Shown here in pieces: positions 1 through 7,006 of a DNA stretch of 39,084 bases; the first letter of the stretch is position 1; each line of letters starts with the position of its first letter. The position numbers and the translations under genes were made by a program. This stretch comes from DATJAJ01 sp035622335 (GTDB lineage: Archaea > Thermoproteota > Nitrososphaeria > Nitrososphaerales > Gagatemarchaeaceae). Under the pieces are notes generated by a model. That model worked only from the letters and a program-made list of their open reading frames with translations. It did no database searches and had not been told where the DNA came from. Location: contig DASPVO010000062.1 in the NCBI GenBank assembly GCA_035622335.1, positions 1 to 39,084 of the forward strand, given 5' to 3'.

Positions 1-2400
1 CAGGCGATATACCTGCAGGTGGACGCCTCGAGCTTCTCGGCCGCGCTCTCGGTCGCCCAGGACTTCGGTCCGTACTTTGTGACTTCGTTCGGATCCTACT
101 CCAACAGCAGCGGAGTCTTCACGTTCTACAGTCCCGTCTCCTTCGAGGCCATAGCTCCAGTGACCCTCCTCACGCTCCTCCCGTCGTCCGGGGGTTTCGC
201 CGGTGTGATCTCGCTCGCGAATTTCACCGCGCTCCAGGCGCCGATGGTCTCTCTGACCGGGGAGAGCGGGTCATCGGGCTTCACACACACGCTCACCCTC
301 TCGAGCATCTCCTCGACGGCTCTCACTTCGACCGGGCATCCGGCGTTCCTCACCTACTTCGGCTCTACCGCGACCTACATCCAGGCGGCGAACAAGAGCT
401 CCTCCTCCCAGATCGACGTCAACGTCCTGGACGGGCTCCTGACCGCGGCGAACTCGACGGGAGTCGCGAGCGACCGCCAGAACTTCAACTCCTCCTACGA
501 CATGAACCTTACACCGGGCCAGAAGGTCCGCTCGCTGAACGTCACGGTCACCCAGCAGGTACCCGAGCTGCTCGCCACCAGACAGATCGACCAGGGGGTC
601 TTGAGGCAGGGCGACAACGTCTCCGTCACGATAACTCTTACGAACCCTGGCACCGAGAACGCCTACAACGTCAGCGTCAAGGACGACTGGTGGAGCGCGT
701 ACGGCTTCTTCAAGCTCGTCGGGGGTAACGACAGCGACTCCTATCCAGTCCTGAAGTCAGGGCAGACAGTGTCTCCAACTTACCAGCTCGAAGACACCCA
801 GAACGTCACCCAGCAGGTCACGATCCCATCGGCCAACGTCACCTACTTCGGCGCGGTCGGGAGCAAGAACGAGACATTCTACTCCTCCACGAACGAGGCT
901 CCCATCTCGCTCGGAACCGACGAGCCCGTCGTCTTCGCCTACCTGACAAGCTCGAGCGGGTGGGGAGGCGCGATCGGAAGCGTACAGGAGTTCGACATCG
1001 TCGTCAAGAACGTCGGCTCGAGGTCGGCCACCGGAGTCGTTGTCGACGGCCGGTCGATAAGCAGCGGCCTCCCCGCTGACGGCGGAAGCATCACCGAGCC
1101 TGTCTCGGTCACGGCACCGAACCTCGCGATGGACAACCTCAGCGAGGTCTACTCGGCGCAGTACAAGAGCCCCTTGGGCCCGACGGAGAGCGTCGAGACG
1201 AACCCCGTCGACGTGATCTTCGCGCAGAGCTCGATGAAGATCGCGCTCGCAACCCTCGCGGTCAACGCGACCGAGGTCGTCACGAAGTCGGGGTCCACGA
1301 ACCTCACCCTGTCATTCACCGCCGACAACCAGGGGGTCGCGAACGTGACCAAGTTCACTGCGAGCGGGAGCCTGCCTTCGGGACTCCCCTGCGGGACCGC
1401 GAAGGAGTCCAATCTGACCTGCTCCGGCGGCGTCGTCTCGCTCGACTACGCCCTGATCAAGTCTGGCAGCGACAAGGTCGCGACCATGAACTTCAACCTG
1501 ACTGCTCCGGCTGACTTCATAATAGCCCCCTTCTCCTACAGCGCGACGTCCTCAAACTACACGCTGAGCGGCTCGTCGAACGCGGAGGCCGTGCCCATAG
1601 GGGTCAGCCTTTCAAAGTCCTACTCGCCCGACCTGCTCTTCGGAGGGATGCAGACGGCAGCGACTGTGACCGCCGACAACTCGGGCCCATATCCGCTCTA
1701 CAATGTGACTGTGCAGTCGAACGTGGACTCCTTCGACTCCCTCCCGGTGGGCGGAGCCCCGACTCACTCTTACAACGGCACGCTCGCAGCGGGACGGCAC
1801 CTAATCTTCTCGTACAACCTGACCACCTTCTCGACCTCGGGCACCCTCCAGTCTGCCAACGTGACCGCGTCCTTCTTCTACGGCGGCGAGGAGTTCTTCT
1901 ACAGCAGACTGGGCAGCACGGTGTCGCTCTACCAGCCCATCGCCGCCTCCGTCGCTTCGGTGCCCGCGGCTCCCGTCGAGGGCAAGGCGTTCCAGATCCT
2001 GATCACGCTGACAAACCCATCAAAGGTGAACGTAACGGACGCCACGTTCACACTGCCGCTGCCGGACACCATCAGCGTGATCAACGAGTCAAACTCTGTC
2101 TTCACGAAGGGGGAACTCCTTGTCAACCTGCCCTTCATGCTGGCTGGCAAGAGCTACAATGCGAGCGCCTTCGTCACCACCAGCTCAGGAGTCTCGATAC
2201 CTTTCAGCGGCTCGAAGCTCACCTTCGGCTACTCCGGGACGACGCTGAAGGGCACGGTCCCGACCAACGGGATCGCGATCAACGAGAACGTGACGACGCG
2301 CTACGTCATTCCCGTGGCGATCGCCGTCGTGGTCATGTTCGCGTTCGTCGTGGTCATGAGGCGGGCCGTGAGGCCCGGGACCTCCTCCCAGCAGAAGTGA
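1..2400 (+). CDS. Large cell-surface protein with C-terminal membrane anchor (5'-truncated by the window)
   Basis: The reading frame is open from base 1, so the N-terminus lies outside the window and 799 residues are visible. The protein is rich in Ser, Thr, Asn and Gly and carries many N-x-S/T sequons, as in exported archaeal glycoproteins. It looks like a chain of beta-sandwich modules of the CARDB/DUF11 kind: phrases of the type 'VTITLTNPGTENAYNVSV', 'DIVVKNVGSRSATGV' and 'ILITLTNPSKVNVTDA' recur. A single hydrophobic segment about 35 residues from the C-terminus (YVIPVAIAVVVMFAFVVVM) followed by basic residues would anchor it in the membrane with the bulk outside. Two cysteines are visible near residues 465-475. 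Specific function is unknown; adhesin, S-layer-associated or cell-envelope protein are possibilities. Assignment as a membrane-anchored surface protein is firm, the module names are inference. Confidence 0.8.
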   Translation, partial: QAIYLQVDASSFSAALSVAQDFGPYFVTSFGSYSNSSGVFTFYSPVSFEAIAPVTLLTLLPSSGGFAGVISLANFTALQAPMVSLTGESGSSGFTHTLTLSSISSTALTSTGHPAFLTYFGSTATYIQAANKSSSSQIDVNVLDGLLTAANSTGVASDRQNFNSSYDMNLTPGQKVRSLNVTVTQQVPELLATRQIDQGVLRQGDNVSVTITLTNPGTENAYNVSVKDDWWSAYGFFKLVGGNDSDSYPVLKSGQTVSPTYQLEDTQNVTQQVTIPSANVTYFGAVGSKNETFYSSTNEAPISLGTDEPVVFAYLTSSSGWGGAIGSVQEFDIVVKNVGSRSATGVVVDGRSISSGLPADGGSITEPVSVTAPNLAMDNLSEVYSAQYKSPLGPTESVETNPVDVIFAQSSMKIALATLAVNATEVVTKSGSTNLTLSFTADNQGVANVTKFTASGSLPSGLPCGTAKESNLTCSGGVVSLDYALIKSGSDKVATMNFNLTAPADFIIAPFSYSATSSNYTLSGSSNAEAVPIGVSLSKSYSPDLLFGGMQTAATVTADNSGPYPLYNVTVQSNVDSFDSLPVGGAPTHSYNGTLAAGRHLIFSYNLTTFSTSGTLQSANVTASFFYGGEEFFYSRLGSTVSLYQPIAASVASVPAAPVEGKAFQILITLTNPSKVNVTDATFTLPLPDTISVINESNSVFTKGELLVNLPFMLAGKSYNASAFVTTSSGVSIPFSGSKLTFGYSGTTLKGTVPTNGIAINENVTTRYVIPVAIAVVVMFAFVVVMRRAVRPGTSSQQK

Positions 2401-2426
2401 CTTCTGGCAGAGTTCTCGACAAACGC

Positions 2427-2434
2427 TAATAATT
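2427..2434 (+). promoter_or_regulatory. TATA box for the Nudix gene
   Basis: The motif taataatt is centred 27 nt before the GTG at 2457, the spacing expected if transcription starts at the start codon. Positional inference only. Confidence 0.5.
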
Positions 2435-2456
2435 CCGAACCGTCGGCCGGAAGGCC

Positions 2457-2903
2457 GTGCAGGAGAGGTCTGCGGGAGCCGTCGTCTTCCGAGAATCCGA
2501 CTCCAGAGAATACCTCCTCCTCCTCAACGCCGGGAGATGGGACTTCGCGAAGGGGAACATAGAGAGAGGAGAGTCGGAGATGCAGGCTGCGATGAGGGAG
2601 GTCGGAGAGGAGACAGGGCTGAAGTCTGTCAGGCTCGTTGAAGGCTTCAGGCGGGTGGTCAGGTTCTTCTACAGGCGAGAGGGCAAGACGATTTACAAGG
2701 AGGTCGTCTACTTCCTCGGAAGGGCCGAGGAGGGCACGGTGAAGGTCTCCTTCGAGCACCAGGACTACGGTTGGTTCAAGGTCAAGGAAGCGCTCTCGAC
2801 CCTCAGCTATGAGAACTCTCGCAAGGTCCTGAGGGACGCCGAGGGCTTTCTCAAGGTCAGAACTGAATCAGCGGGTGGGGCTCGGCGAGCTTCACCACCT
2901 TGA
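2457..2903 (+). CDS. Nudix hydrolase, Ap4A-hydrolase-like
   Basis: 148 residues. A complete Nudix box G-x5-E-x7-REU-x-EE-x-G-U spans residues 33-55 (G33, E39, R47-E48, E51-E52, G54), which binds Mg2+ and hydrolyses a nucleoside diphosphate linked to another group. The lead-in 'SAGAVVF' and 'WDFAKGNIERGE' resemble the diadenosine tetraphosphate hydrolase branch (NUDT2-like), so clearance of dinucleoside polyphosphates is the likely role; the substrate cannot be proven from sequence. The GTG start is placed by a TATA box 27 nt upstream. The last 15 codons overlap the end of the convergent gene at 2857-3537, and the residues encoded there ('GGARRASPP') look unconstrained. Confidence 0.88.
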   Translation: MQERSAGAVVFRESDSREYLLLLNAGRWDFAKGNIERGESEMQAAMREVGEETGLKSVRLVEGFRRVVRFFYRREGKTIYKEVVYFLGRAEEGTVKVSFEHQDYGWFKVKEALSTLSYENSRKVLRDAEGFLKVRTESAGGARRASPP

Positions 2904-3537
2904 TGTACTGGAAGCCGTGCTCGTTCGTCCTCTTCGTGTAGGCCGTCTCGGAGATCTTGTCGGGGGAGTACTTCATGAATCCCGCCGAGGGTTCCTCCTG
3001 GCTCCTGGCGTAGAAGAAGATAGAAGCTTCCTCGTAGTCGTCGATCCTCGCGAAGGTGCCGACGATCCAGTCCTTCTCCTTCTTGAACGCGAAGAGGGGG
3101 AGCGGGGGCTCCTCGAAGAGCACCTTGTACGTCCCGACCTTCACCAGATTCGGTATGTCCTCAACCTCGGCTGACATGAATCGGCTCTCGAAGCTGTCCT
3201 TTGGGCTGAGCGCCGCGGGCATCTTCTTTATCCTGATCACGGGCGCGTAGAGGAAGGAGGCGTTGCTCGCCGACGGGACGAGCTGCACCTCCTCGCCTTC
3301 GGTCGTGGTCCTGTAAGCGAGGAACTCGCCCGACTCGGATGTGTCCGTGTAGTAGAGTATTTGCGTCCCCATGTACAGGTCTAGGGGCGCGGCTATCCTG
3401 AGCGAGGTCCCTGCCTTGAACGCGAAGAGTGGGAACGGAGCCCTCTCGAGCGCGCAAGAGAGCCTGCCTATGTCGAGGAGGGACGAGAGGCGGACGTAGC
3501 ACGCTCCTCCGAGCGCGTGCTCATCCTTCTTTGGCAA
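2857..3537 (-). CDS. Conserved-looking protein of unknown function with an internal duplication
   Basis: 226 residues, no signal peptide and no membrane segment. I do not recognise the family. Two halves resemble each other: 'PFPLFAFKAG' (near residue 35) and 'LPLFAFKKE' (near residue 150) are each followed by a strand-rich stretch with aromatic pairs ('ILYYTDTSESGEFLAYR' and 'IFFYARSQEEPSAGFMKY'). This suggests a tandem repeat of a roughly 90-residue alpha/beta domain. The start is TTG at 3537, with a TATA box 28 nt upstream. It stands alone: the Nudix gene converges on its 3' end with a 47-nt overlap, and the gene upstream is divergent. Coding status is well supported by length and composition; function is not assignable. 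Confidence 0.75.
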   Translation of the reverse strand: MPKKDEHALGGACYVRLSSLLDIGRLSCALERAPFPLFAFKAGTSLRIAAPLDLYMGTQILYYTDTSESGEFLAYRTTTEGEEVQLVPSASNASFLYAPVIRIKKMPAALSPKDSFESRFMSAEVEDIPNLVKVGTYKVLFEEPPLPLFAFKKEKDWIVGTFARIDDYEEASIFFYARSQEEPSAGFMKYSPDKISETAYTKRTNEHGFQYIKVVKLAEPHPLIQF

Positions 3538-3560
3538 TCGCGGCGGCCTGATGGCTCCGG

Positions 3561-3570
3561 ATTATAAATT
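3561..3570 (-). promoter_or_regulatory. TATA box for the gene starting at 3537
   Basis: On the minus strand it reads aatttataat, centred 28 nt before the TTG start. A separate plus-strand box, cttaaag at 3592-3598, serves the divergent gene, so the 77-84 nt spacer holds two promoters. Confidence 0.5.
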
Positions 3571-3620
3571 TGAATGGGCTTCTCTCCATCGCTTAAAGCG
3601 TCCCGAGAAGCGAGGTGCTC

Positions 3621-4028
3621 GTGGACTGGTTCGAAGAGACTATCTCCGAGCTCGGCTCATCTCTCGCAACGCTGGAAGCTGTCAGAGAGGAGATCCGGGG
3701 GGAGCCGTCTTCCGAACAGATGCACGAGGTCTGGCTCTCCTACGTCTACATAGAGAAGGGCATCGCCTTCATCAAGATCGAACTCGAAGAGGAGAATCCC
3801 GGCAGGAGGATACACCTCGATCGGTACCGCGTCCCAGACGAAAGGCAAGCCCTCGCCTTCGCGGTGAAGAACCTCAGGTCGGGGCTCGAGATGGCGAAGC
3901 GGAGGGACCTGCTGCCCTCTCTGAAGCCTCTACGGGAGTCAAGGAACTATCTCAGGGCGTTGCTTCGTGAGAAGGAACTGAGAAAGAGACGGACGCGGTC
4001 TGGGAGCGGTGGAGTTACCCGTCCTTAG
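3621..4028 (+). CDS. Small helical protein of unknown function
   Basis: 135 residues from GTG 3621; an in-frame GTG at 3615 would add two residues. The later start is preferred because the TATA-like cttaaag (3592-3598) is centred 26 nt before it. The sequence is rich in Glu, Arg and Leu with heptad-like spacing, so a helical bundle is expected. It holds one tryptophan-tyrosine cluster (near 'VWLSYVYIEKG') and a basic tail (KELRKRRTRSGS). No catalytic motif or membrane segment is visible and the family is not recognised. The final 14 nt overlap the end of the convergent eL22-like gene. A DNA- or RNA-associated role is possible from the basic tail, but this is speculation. Confidence 0.65.
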   Translation: MDWFEETISELGSSLATLEAVREEIRGEPSSEQMHEVWLSYVYIEKGIAFIKIELEEENPGRRIHLDRYRVPDERQALAFAVKNLRSGLEMAKRRDLLPSLKPLRESRNYLRALLREKELRKRRTRSGSGGVTRP

Positions 4029-4467
4029 ACCCGGAGGCTGACTTTGGCTTCTTGGCCTTCCTCTTTGCGGGAGGCTTCGCTTTCTTCTTCTCAGGTTTCA
4101 CTTCCTCCTTCGGCTTCTCTTCAGCCTTCGGCTCCTCCTCTTCTCGCGACTCGGCTTCCTCGATCTTCTCCTTGACCTTCTCCTTCTTCTCCTTCTTTTC
4201 TTCCTCCTCCTCTTCGGTCCCCTCGAGCTCCTGTATCGTGAGCTCGTCGCCGTCCACGAAGACTCGGTAGTCTGACCTCACACCATTGACGAAGAGGAAC
4301 CTCTTGATGTACGTCTTGACGAGCCTCGTGTTGATCCCCTTTCTCGCAGCCGACGTGTCGATCTCTATCGAGTCCCCGCCGAATTCGGGCTTGGTGCCCA
4401 CCCTGGCCTCGAGGAATGAAGAGAGGTCCTCACCCTTGTCCTTCAGCGTGCCCACGAATATCTTCAA
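4015..4467 (-). CDS. eL22 (L22e)-like ribosomal protein with long charged tail
   Basis: 150 residues. The first 80 match the eukaryotic large-subunit protein eL22 by eye: 'FLEARV' for 'FLQERI', 'FGGDSIEI' for 'LGGGVVTI', 'RLVKTYIKRFL' for 'RYLKYLTKKYL', 'RSDYRVFVD' for 'RDWLRVVAN', then an acidic run like the DEEEEEDED end of human RPL22. After that comes a species-specific tail of about 65 residues, acidic then basic (Lys/Glu/Pro/Ala), probably disordered and able to contact rRNA. eL22 binds 23S/28S rRNA near the exit-tunnel side in eukaryotes. The start is TTG at 4467; a TATA box (4492-4499) lies 28 nt upstream. It is a single-gene unit between the convergent gene at 3621 and the downstream end of uppS. 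Such homologues are not part of the standard archaeal ribosome, so the call needs profile or structural confirmation. Confidence 0.72.
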   Translation of the reverse strand: MKIFVGTLKDKGEDLSSFLEARVGTKPEFGGDSIEIDTSAARKGINTRLVKTYIKRFLFVNGVRSDYRVFVDGDELTIQELEGTEEEEEEKKEKKEKVKEKIEEAESREEEEPKAEEKPKEEVKPEKKKAKPPAKRKAKKPKSASGSKDG

Positions 4468-4491
4468 GACGGTGTGGCCGAAGAGGGTTCG

Positions 4492-4499
4492 GTTATAAC
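4492..4499 (-). promoter_or_regulatory. TATA box of the eL22-like gene
   Basis: The palindromic gttataac is centred 28 nt before the TTG at 4467 and supports that unusual start codon. It lies in the short spacer after uppS. Confidence 0.55.
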
Positions 4500-4527
4500 G
4501 GTTTTCTGAGAAATGCGACCTGTCATT

Positions 4528-5310
4528 CTACCTTCCATAACGCCTGGTCCTTCTCTGATAGGTGCGTATCGCCCTCATGAGGTCTATCTTCCTGAAGGCG
4601 GGCCAGAAGACGTCGACGAAGACGAGCTCCGAATACGCGCCCTGCCACAACAGGAAACCGCTCATCCTCTCCTCCCCGGACGTCCTGATTATCAGGTCGG
4701 GCTCCTGGTTGGGCAGGTATGATGTGTAGAGCTTCCTCGAGATCGTCTCCTCTGAGATCTTGTCGGGAGTCAAGCTCCCCTGCTTCACGTCTTGGGCTAT
4801 CGAGCGGACTACGTCTGTGATCTCCGCCCTGCCTCCGTACGCGACAGCGATGTTCAGGTACAGGCCGTCGAACCCCCTCGTCTTCTCCTCGATCTCCGCT
4901 AGCGTCTTCCTCATACCATCCGGGAGGAGGTCGAGCTGGCCGATCGCCTTCACCTTCACCCTGTAGCGATAGACCCTCTCGTCTGAGAGAAGCTTCGTGA
5001 AACGGTCTTCTAGCAGAGAGAGCAGCTCTTCGACCTCCTCCGAGGGCCGGGCCAGGTTCTCGGTCGAGAGAACGTATAGCGTGACAGTCTTGACCTTGAG
5101 GTCGTGGCACCAGTCGAGGAGCTGCTCCACTCTGTCAGCGCCCTCCTTGTGTCCTCCCTCCCTGGAGACCCCCTTGTTGGCGGCCCACCTTCTGTTCCCG
5201 TCCAGGATGATGCCTATGTGGCTTGGTATGCTATCCCTCTCTATCTGCGCCTCGAGCCTGTTCTCGTACACCCTGTAGACGCCCAGCCGGCCCAGGACCG
5301 ATTCCAGCAT
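4528..5310 (-). CDS. uppS: Archaeal cis-prenyltransferase (polyprenyl diphosphate synthase, UppS family)
   Basis: 260 residues, full length for the family. It condenses isopentenyl diphosphate onto an allylic primer (geranylgeranyl diphosphate in archaea) to make the long polyprenyl diphosphate used as glycan carrier in N-glycosylation. Motifs: 'HIGIILDGNRRWA' at residues 31-43 with catalytic Asp37, 'GHKEGADR' at 53-60, and 'RTSGEERMSGFLLWQ' at 209-223 with the Arg residues that bind pyrophosphate and the following Glu. The start is ATG 5310, 4 nt after the stop of the DUF373 gene, so the two are co-transcribed. The many glycosylation sequons of the surface proteins at 1-2400 and 36784-37482 fit a need for this lipid carrier. 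Confidence 0.95.
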   Translation of the reverse strand: MLESVLGRLGVYRVYENRLEAQIERDSIPSHIGIILDGNRRWAANKGVSREGGHKEGADRVEQLLDWCHDLKVKTVTLYVLSTENLARPSEEVEELLSLLEDRFTKLLSDERVYRYRVKVKAIGQLDLLPDGMRKTLAEIEEKTRGFDGLYLNIAVAYGGRAEITDVVRSIAQDVKQGSLTPDKISEETISRKLYTSYLPNQEPDLIIRTSGEERMSGFLLWQGAYSELVFVDVFWPAFRKIDLMRAIRTYQRRTRRYGR

Positions 5311-5314
5311 TTCC

Positions 5315-6433
5315 CTATTCCGCGGCTACGGTCGCTCGTGTTCTTACCCTGGGGACGATGACGGTCGTCAAACCGAAGATCACTGCAAGGCCGAGGAGTA
5401 TGTAGGAGACGAGCAGTATGTCGGACTCGCGCTGCGCCCCGATCAGAATGCTAGCGAACGTCCCGACGGGATAGTAGAGAAGCACAACCATGAGAATCGC
5501 CACACCATCGCGCCACGCTCTCTGGCTCCCTCTCACGAGGTGCGCGAGCATGCTCCCTGTGGTGTAGATTATCAGGCCGATCGAGACGAGAAAGAGCGCA
5601 CCGCTGATGAAGTAACCAGCGAGTATCCCCGCGTCGACCAGCAGCAGAGATGGGTGGGCGACCACCGACGCTGCCTGCGCGCTGGCGCTCGCGAGAGCGT
5701 AGCCAGAAGATATGCCCACGAGGATGACCAGGCCGCTCGCGATCGTCGAGAAGAGCCTCACGTAGCCGTAGGGCCCCCTGCTGAGTATGCCAGCCAGCCA
5801 CCTGTCCAGGTTGAATCCCCTCACCGCGAACGCGCCACCGATTATCAGCAGCGCCAGCAGCTCCGCAGCGAGCGTCTGGTTCGCCGCGATGAGTATGCCC
5901 GCCAGCAGCAGTATCACGCCAGGGACTCCGAGAACCCACTTCGAGTACCTCGGGTCGAAGACGAGCATCCTGAGGTACCTGCCGAGCACCATGTATGTCT
6001 GCTCGACCGACTCGCTGTGCTTTATCGCGACGCGGACCACCGAGACTATCGGCCTGATGTTCTGCAGAAGGGGCATGACCTGCTCGTCGTCCCCGCCGTC
6101 GGAGACGAAGATTATCCCGGAGAACCTCCCATCCCCTATCACCGCCTCGACCTCCCGCCTCACCTTCCTGTCCGCGTCGAAACCTCCGTTCTCGTCCCCG
6201 CAGACGACCGCTACCTCGGCCGCCACGCCCTTCGCCCCTAGCTCGTCGAACTTCTTCACCGAGGCGAACATCGCGTTTGTGTCGGCCTCCTCCGGGTCGG
6301 CGACCGCCAGCCGTGTCGCGGCAGAGACCACCTGCTGCCTCCCGACGACGGGTGTGGAGATCCCGGTCTTCCTGCCCAGGTCGTCGTCCCTGTCGACGCA
6401 GAGGACAAGATACCTTTCGTTCTCCTCGGACAT
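5315..6433 (-). CDS. DUF373 family membrane protein
   Basis: 372 residues. The soluble N-terminal half begins 'LVLCVDRDDDLGRKTGI' followed by 'GRQQVVSAATRLAVADPEE', the hallmark of archaeal DUF373 proteins; a second conserved patch is 'FVSDGGDDEQVMPLLQ' near residue 110. Residues about 165-360 form some six membrane segments. The molecular role of the family is not established. It is the first gene of a two-gene unit with uppS (4-nt gap), which suggests a link to polyprenyl lipid metabolism or membrane glycan assembly; that is inference from context. Start ATG 6433 is preceded by a Shine-Dalgarno-like ggaggt (9 nt upstream) and a TATA-like cttaag about 39 nt upstream, so this mRNA probably has a short leader. 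Confidence 0.9.
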   Translation of the reverse strand: MSEENERYLVLCVDRDDDLGRKTGISTPVVGRQQVVSAATRLAVADPEEADTNAMFASVKKFDELGAKGVAAEVAVVCGDENGGFDADRKVRREVEAVIGDGRFSGIIFVSDGGDDEQVMPLLQNIRPIVSVVRVAIKHSESVEQTYMVLGRYLRMLVFDPRYSKWVLGVPGVILLLAGILIAANQTLAAELLALLIIGGAFAVRGFNLDRWLAGILSRGPYGYVRLFSTIASGLVILVGISSGYALASASAQAASVVAHPSLLLVDAGILAGYFISGALFLVSIGLIIYTTGSMLAHLVRGSQRAWRDGVAILMVVLLYYPVGTFASILIGAQRESDILLVSYILLGLAVIFGLTTVIVPRVRTRATVAAE

Positions 6434-6442
6434 TGTTTTTCG

Positions 6443-6448
6443 ACCTCC
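6443..6448 (-). promoter_or_regulatory. Shine-Dalgarno-like site before the DUF373 gene
   Basis: On the minus strand this reads ggaggt, separated by 9 nt from ATG 6433. It stands out because most operon heads in the window appear leaderless. The TATA-like cttaag at 6467-6472 is about 37 nt upstream of the start, leaving room for a leader of around 12 nt. Confidence 0.5.
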
Positions 6449-6540
6449 GAAAACCTCGCCTCCATACTTAAGTTTAGACCACTTCTCGTCGACTTTGTTC
6501 GACGGGAACCAACGGTGTCGGAAGGCCGTTCCGAAGAAAC

Positions 6541-6547
6541 GTTTAAC
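6541..6547 (+). promoter_or_regulatory. TATA box of the MscL-like gene
   Basis: gtttaac is centred 29 nt before GTG 6573, consistent with a leaderless transcript. Confidence 0.45.
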
Positions 6548-6572
6548 TCACTTAGCCGGGCGGGCAAAAAAC

Positions 6573-6944
6573 GTGCCTGAGCAGGACGACGATGTCCTCG
6601 CGGAGCTCAAGAAGATACGAGAGCTCCTCACCCCCGCCCCTCCCGCGCCTCCGCCGAAGGGCTTGACGAAGGAGTTCAAGGCGTTCCTTGAGACGTACAA
6701 GGTCCTCGGCCTCGCGGTGGCCTTCATACTCGGCCTCTACCTCGGCAACCTGGTGAAGGCGCTCGTCGGCGACCTCGTCCTGCCGATCCTCAGCCCGCTC
6801 CTGCCAAAGGGGACCTCCGTGGACACGTACCAGGTCGGCCCCTTCCTCGTCGGCGACTTCGCCCTCAACCTCCTCACATTCATACTCGTCGCCCTCGTCA
6901 TATTCCTGATAGTGAAGCTGGCGAACAAGTACAAGATATCCTGA
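6573..6944 (+). CDS. mscL: MscL-type large-conductance mechanosensitive channel
   Basis: 123 residues from GTG 6573. The core resembles MscL: 'KEFKAFLETYKVLGLAVAFILGLYLGNLVKALVGDLVLPILSPLL' covers the N-terminal amphipathic helix and TM1 with its small-residue/Gly pore-lining face, followed by a short periplasmic-type loop and TM2 ('LTFILVALVIFLIVKLANKYK'). MscL pentamers open under membrane tension to release osmolytes. Differences from the bacterial form are a charged and proline-rich N-terminal extension (residues 1-30) and a C-terminus that ends just after TM2, without the cytoplasmic helical bundle. The start is chosen by the upstream TATA box; the frame is open far upstream but that part is antisense to the DUF373 gene. 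Confidence 0.8.
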   Translation: MPEQDDDVLAELKKIRELLTPAPPAPPPKGLTKEFKAFLETYKVLGLAVAFILGLYLGNLVKALVGDLVLPILSPLLPKGTSVDTYQVGPFLVGDFALNLLTFILVALVIFLIVKLANKYKIS

Positions 6945-7006
6945 GCGCCGAACCCGCTCCGGGAATACGCTTAAGATTCCTCTACTCCCAGTGGCGTTGC
7001 TAGGCT

